Assembly: GCA_017429685.1 (NCBI GenBank)
Contig: JAFROL010000049.1
Location: forward strand, 1-55,443
Source: Bacteroidales bacterium
GTDB taxonomy: Bacteria > Bacteroidota > Bacteroidia > Bacteroidales > P3
Direction of reading: 5' to 3'
DNA length: 55,443 nucleotides
Shown here piece by piece: positions 53,216 through 55,443 of the stretch (the stretch's first letter is position 1; the number at the start of each line of letters is the position of its first letter). A model generated the notes under the pieces. That model was not told the origin of the DNA. It saw nothing but the letters and a program-made list of their open reading frames with translations, and searched no databases. The translations under genes were made by a program, and so were the position numbers.

Positions 53216-53974
53216 ATGACTGCTTTGATGCTTGGAATACTGTTGCCGCTGGCTGGGACGATGCTGGGTTCGGCTTTTGTGTTTTTTATGAAGAAGGATA
53301 TTCCCGACCGGCTGCAGAAGACGCTGCTGGGCTTCGCGTCGGGCGTGATGGTGGCGGCCAGCATCTGGTCGCTGATCATTCCCAGTATTGAGATGGACCG
53401 CGGCGGCATCATCCCGGCGTCGCTGGGTTTCCTGTTGGGCATTGGTTTCCTGCTGCTTATCGACGAGGTGACGCCCCACCTTCACAACGGTGCGGCAAGT
53501 GCCGAGGGTCCGCGCAGCAAACTGTCGCGCACGGCGATGCTGGCGTTGGCTGTGACTATCCACAACCTGCCTGAGGGTATGGCGGTTGGTGTGGTTTTTG
53601 CCGGTTCGGAATACGGCCTGACGCTGTCGGCGGCTTTTGCTGTGGCGATAGGTATTGCAATACAGAACATTCCCGAGGGTGCCATCATTTCGATGCCGAT
53701 GTATGCCGCCGGCAATTCGCGCTGGCGCTCGTTCCTGATAGGCACGATGAGCGGCGTGGTGGAGCCTGTCGGCTCGCTGGCCATCATCCTGCTGGCCTCG
53801 GCGCTGGGCGTGGCGCTGCCTTACCTGCTGGCGTTTGCGGCCGGTGCAATGATGTATGTCGTGGTCGAGGACCTTATCCCCGAAACGGCACAGGGCAAGC
53901 ACACCAACCTGTCGACTATCGGCTTTGCGCTGGGCTTCGTACTGATGATGGTGATGGATGTGGTGCTGGGGTAG
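53216..53974 (+). CDS. ZIP family metal transporter
   Basis: The 252-residue inner-membrane protein has eight membrane segments and the ZIP metal-site motifs IHNLPEGMAVG (helix 4) and IQNIPEGAIISMP (helix 5), with a third site VVEDLIPE. These His, Asn, Asp and Glu residues carry zinc or iron, as in ZupT. A short His-containing loop TPHLHNGAAS may regulate uptake. It imports divalent metals into the cytosol. It has no close neighbours in its strand. A GTGA-type array follows its stop. Confidence 0.94.
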   Translation: MTALMLGILLPLAGTMLGSAFVFFMKKDIPDRLQKTLLGFASGVMVAASIWSLIIPSIEMDRGGIIPASLGFLLGIGFLLLIDEVTPHLHNGAASAEGPRSKLSRTAMLALAVTIHNLPEGMAVGVVFAGSEYGLTLSAAFAVAIGIAIQNIPEGAIISMPMYAAGNSRWRSFLIGTMSGVVEPVGSLAIILLASALGVALPYLLAFAAGAMMYVVVEDLIPETAQGKHTNLSTIGFALGFVLMMVMDVVLG

Positions 53975-54085
53975 GTGAATAGTGACCTGTGACCTGTGAC
54001 CTGTGACACGAGCGCTATCGGTTTTAGTGATTAGTGACCTGTGACAAGTGACCTGTGACACGAGCGCTATCGTTTTTAGTGATTG
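53975..54085. repeat. GTGACCTGTGA array with GAGCGCTATCG
   Basis: GTGACCTGTGACCTGTGACACGAGCGCTATCGGTTTTAGTGATTAG repeated twice in about 100 bp. It lies directly after the ZIP transporter stop and may end its transcript. Confidence 0.8.
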
Positions 54086-54159
54086 CTGGTGACGGCGATA
54101 GCCAAAGAGCGGAGAGTTGTCTTAGGCAACAGAGATACAAAGAGGCGGCGGTGCAAAAG

Positions 54160-54181
54160 TTTGCGCCGCCGCTGTTTTTTA
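54160..54181. terminator. short GC-rich stem near the barrel gene 3' end
   Basis: AGGCGGCGGTGCAAAAGTTTGCGCCGCCGCTG TTTTTT: GGCGGCG pairs with CGCCGCC and is followed by T on the plus strand. Its plus-strand partner would be the ZIP transcript. Confidence 0.55.
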
Positions 54182-54202
54182 ATGTTTGAGTTAAACTGTT
54201 GT

Positions 54203-54850
54203 TTACAGGGCATAGCCGATGCCTGCGAAGAAGCCGGCAGCTTTGCGCGTGGTGTTGTCGGCGGTGCTGAGGTTGAGCAGGCCAAGGTTGTAGCCGCCAT
54301 AGATGCGGAATTGGTTGAACGAGATGCAGGCTCCGAGGGTGGCACCGAGGTCGAAGCGGGAATTGTTGCTGTCGTCGTCATACCAGTCATCCTCGCCGTC
54401 GGTGCCAAGGTTGAGAGCCCCAAGTACATTGGCGTTGCCGCTCCAGGTGGTTTTGCCCATCAGAGCGAAGCTGATTGTGGGACCTGCGAAGAGGGTGAGG
54501 CGGGCACTGCCGAGGTTGAAGCCATAGTTGAGCAGCACAGGGACGTCGACCAGCAGATGCTTGTAGCTGGCTGTGGCTTTTGCCGAACCGAGCAGGCCGA
54601 GGTCAACGGTGGTCTCTGAACTTGCAAAGCCGTATCGCCCTTGCAGTCCTACCGACAGGGCGAGGTCGCCGCTGAGCTGGATGTTATGATTGATTCCGAT
54701 GGCGACGCCATCGAGTCTGATGGTGTCGTGCCAGTTGCCGTTAGAGGAGGTGATGGTTTGCGGCGTGTAGCCGATGTTTAAGCCCGTTTGGGCGTTAGCG
54801 GTGGCGAGCATTGCAACGGCCACTGCAAAGATTGTGAGTGCTTTTTTCAT
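54203..54850 (-). CDS. outer membrane beta-barrel protein, porin-like family
   Basis: The 215-residue protein, from the ATG at 54850 (MKKALTIFAVAVAMLATANAQ signal), is an eight- or ten-strand barrel of the kind common in Bacteroidota (NIGYTPQTI; LVDVPVLLNYGFNLGSARLTLFAGPTISFALMG; RIYGGYNLGLLNLS; ending FAGIGYAL). An upstream in-frame ATG at 54973, with AAGGA before it and a likely promoter (TATTTTTG, minus strand, near 55000), would add another 41 residues that are themselves a signal-like sequence. Which start is used is not clear. Function unknown. Confidence 0.82.
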   Translation of the reverse strand: MKKALTIFAVAVAMLATANAQTGLNIGYTPQTITSSNGNWHDTIRLDGVAIGINHNIQLSGDLALSVGLQGRYGFASSETTVDLGLLGSAKATASYKHLLVDVPVLLNYGFNLGSARLTLFAGPTISFALMGKTTWSGNANVLGALNLGTDGEDDWYDDDSNNSRFDLGATLGACISFNQFRIYGGYNLGLLNLSTADNTTRKAAGFFAGIGYAL

Positions 54851-55065
54851 CTGTTTAGAGTTTTTATTGTTTGACAAAATGTTTCGTGTTCCAACCTTCT
54901 GCGCCAGACATTCTGTGTTGCCCCAAAGAACGCAAAATGCTATTATTAAACTGGATATTAATATCTTCTGCATTTATGTTTTCCTTTTTAAGGATGCAAA
55001 AATAGTCCCTTTGTCGTTATTGGCCAAGGAGCTATGGTGATTTGCGACGGATAAGGGTCAACGTA

Positions 55066-55305
55066 TCATACCATCCGCGCTGTAGCCTCGCGGACGATGG
55101 CGGCCATCTTGGCTGGCGGTTGGTCGAAGTCGCGGATGATCCATTCGCGCAGCACGCCGTAGAGCAAGAAGGCGAACATTGCCGCGTGGTAGGCTTGCAC
55201 TGGGTCGTCGGTGTTGCGGTCGTGCATCGTTACGGTGAACGATGCGCAGAGGTCGTCCATCAACCCGCGGCGGTAGAGCAGGCGCGTAGTATCGCGGATC
55301 TCATA
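55066..55305 (-). pseudogene. TetR/AcrR regulator C-terminal fragment cut by an IS
   Basis: About 79 codons remain: RDTTRLLYRRGLMDD, FAFLLYGVLREWII and an end AAIVREATARMV, typical of the ligand-binding C-terminal domain of TetR regulators. The frame is open up to the edge of the IS at 55305, where it is lost. The DNA-binding half should lie beyond the IS outside the window. The gene is therefore disrupted. Confidence 0.75.
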
Positions 55306-55340
55306 AGGGGAGTTCTATAAATTAAATAGCTAAATTTCAT

Positions 55341-55371
55341 TTTGTTATATCAATATTTTTTCGTATTTTTG
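55341..55371 (+). promoter_or_regulatory. transposase promoter in the IS left end
   Basis: TTTG, 19 bp, TATTTTTG: exact Bacteroides consensus spacing; also in the truncated IS copy (with 20 bp) and like the toxin-antitoxin promoter. Confidence 0.8.
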
Positions 55372-55398
55372 CAGTATTAACAGAAAAATACAGCATCT

Positions 55399-55443
55399 AT
55401 GAAATACCGTAATAATCAAGGCATTGGATTATTTGACAAAGAG
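55399..55443 (+). CDS. transposase, first 15 codons
   Basis: MKYRNNQGIGLFDKE runs to the last base. It matches the start of the remnant at 34854 (KYRKNQDVGLFDKA). The full gene continues outside the window; the family is inferred from the remnant C-terminus, which has the IS5-type DDE end. Confidence 0.8.
   Translation, partial: MKYRNNQGIGLFDKE

Larger units (their letters stand above)
55305..55443 (+). mobile_element. IS5-family element, left end (runs off the window)
   Basis: The end AAGGGGAGTTCTATAAATTA is the same as the left end of the remnant at 34946. A promoter, TTTG (55341-55344), 19 bp, TATTTTTG (55364-55371), drives the transposase start at 55399. The element is inserted in the TetR gene. 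The rest lies outside the window. Confidence 0.88.

Overview
The window reads as chromosome of a member of the order Bacteroidales (phylum Bacteroidota), probably a gut-type anaerobe; genus cannot be fixed from sequence alone. The evidence is the gene order ftsX - DUF3098 - uppP - truB - queA, the bamD - rpoZ(omega-like) - coaBC order, DUF3098 and imelysin/di-haem oxidoreductase lipoproteins, and promoters of the Bacteroides type (TTTG, about 19 bp, TAnnTTTG) instead of -35/-10 boxes. No rRNA, tRNA, CRISPR array or phage module was seen. The core genes are GC-moderate; intergenic DNA is AT-rich and unusually full of short repeats.

Layout. 0.1-7.6 kb (minus strand): bamD, rpoZ, coaBC, a lytic transglycosylase, uvrA and a metallo-beta-lactamase/rubredoxin fusion. 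8.5-13.9 kb (plus): guaA, a secreted LysM/periplasmic-binding-like protein, lpxC and lpxA. 14-31.3 kb (mostly minus): ybaK, an unusual zinc-finger/TerB-like protein, an ABC-F ATPase, rarA, queA, truB, uppP, DUF3098, ftsX, dnaN, a TPM protein, LemA, a HerA-like ATPase, then a secreted Lys/Ala-rich protein (plus), serS and a 55-residue two-cluster ferredoxin. 31.8-37.1 kb: gpsA, a membrane protein of unknown role, an internally deleted IS5-type element, a dipeptidase and a broken MNT-HEPN pair. 37.9-45.7 kb (plus): an EamA exporter, then a porin - imelysin - di-haem cytochrome - CcsBA cluster that looks like one iron/haem and c-type cytochrome unit. 46-55.4 kb: accessory DNA with DUF2442, a type II toxin-antitoxin pair between direct repeats, an AT-rich secreted protein, an M28 peptidase/beta-barrel fusion translationally coupled to a 30-residue membrane peptide, a gene with a long folded leader, a secreted nuclease, a thioesterase, a ZIP transporter, a barrel protein and a TetR gene cut by an IS5-type element that runs off the window.

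The most distinctive layer is the repeats. At least six families were found: a 113-bp promoter-bearing repeat (5-117 and 34194-34306, inverted); a 118-bp repeat (43236-43353 and 46252-46369, inverted, around ccsBA); a roughly 140-bp direct repeat on both sides of the toxin-antitoxin pair, whose 44-bp core also lies in frame inside the toxin; a long-armed palindrome (31608-31658 and 51185-51257); hairpins built of GAACGGAGAAGTGA-like units with a CGCGT tip; and GGAAGTTAA/TTAACTTCC arrays at gene 3' ends. Several genes (bamD, ftsX, the EamA exporter) have the -7 promoter box only 4-7 nt before the start codon, which suggests almost leaderless messages.
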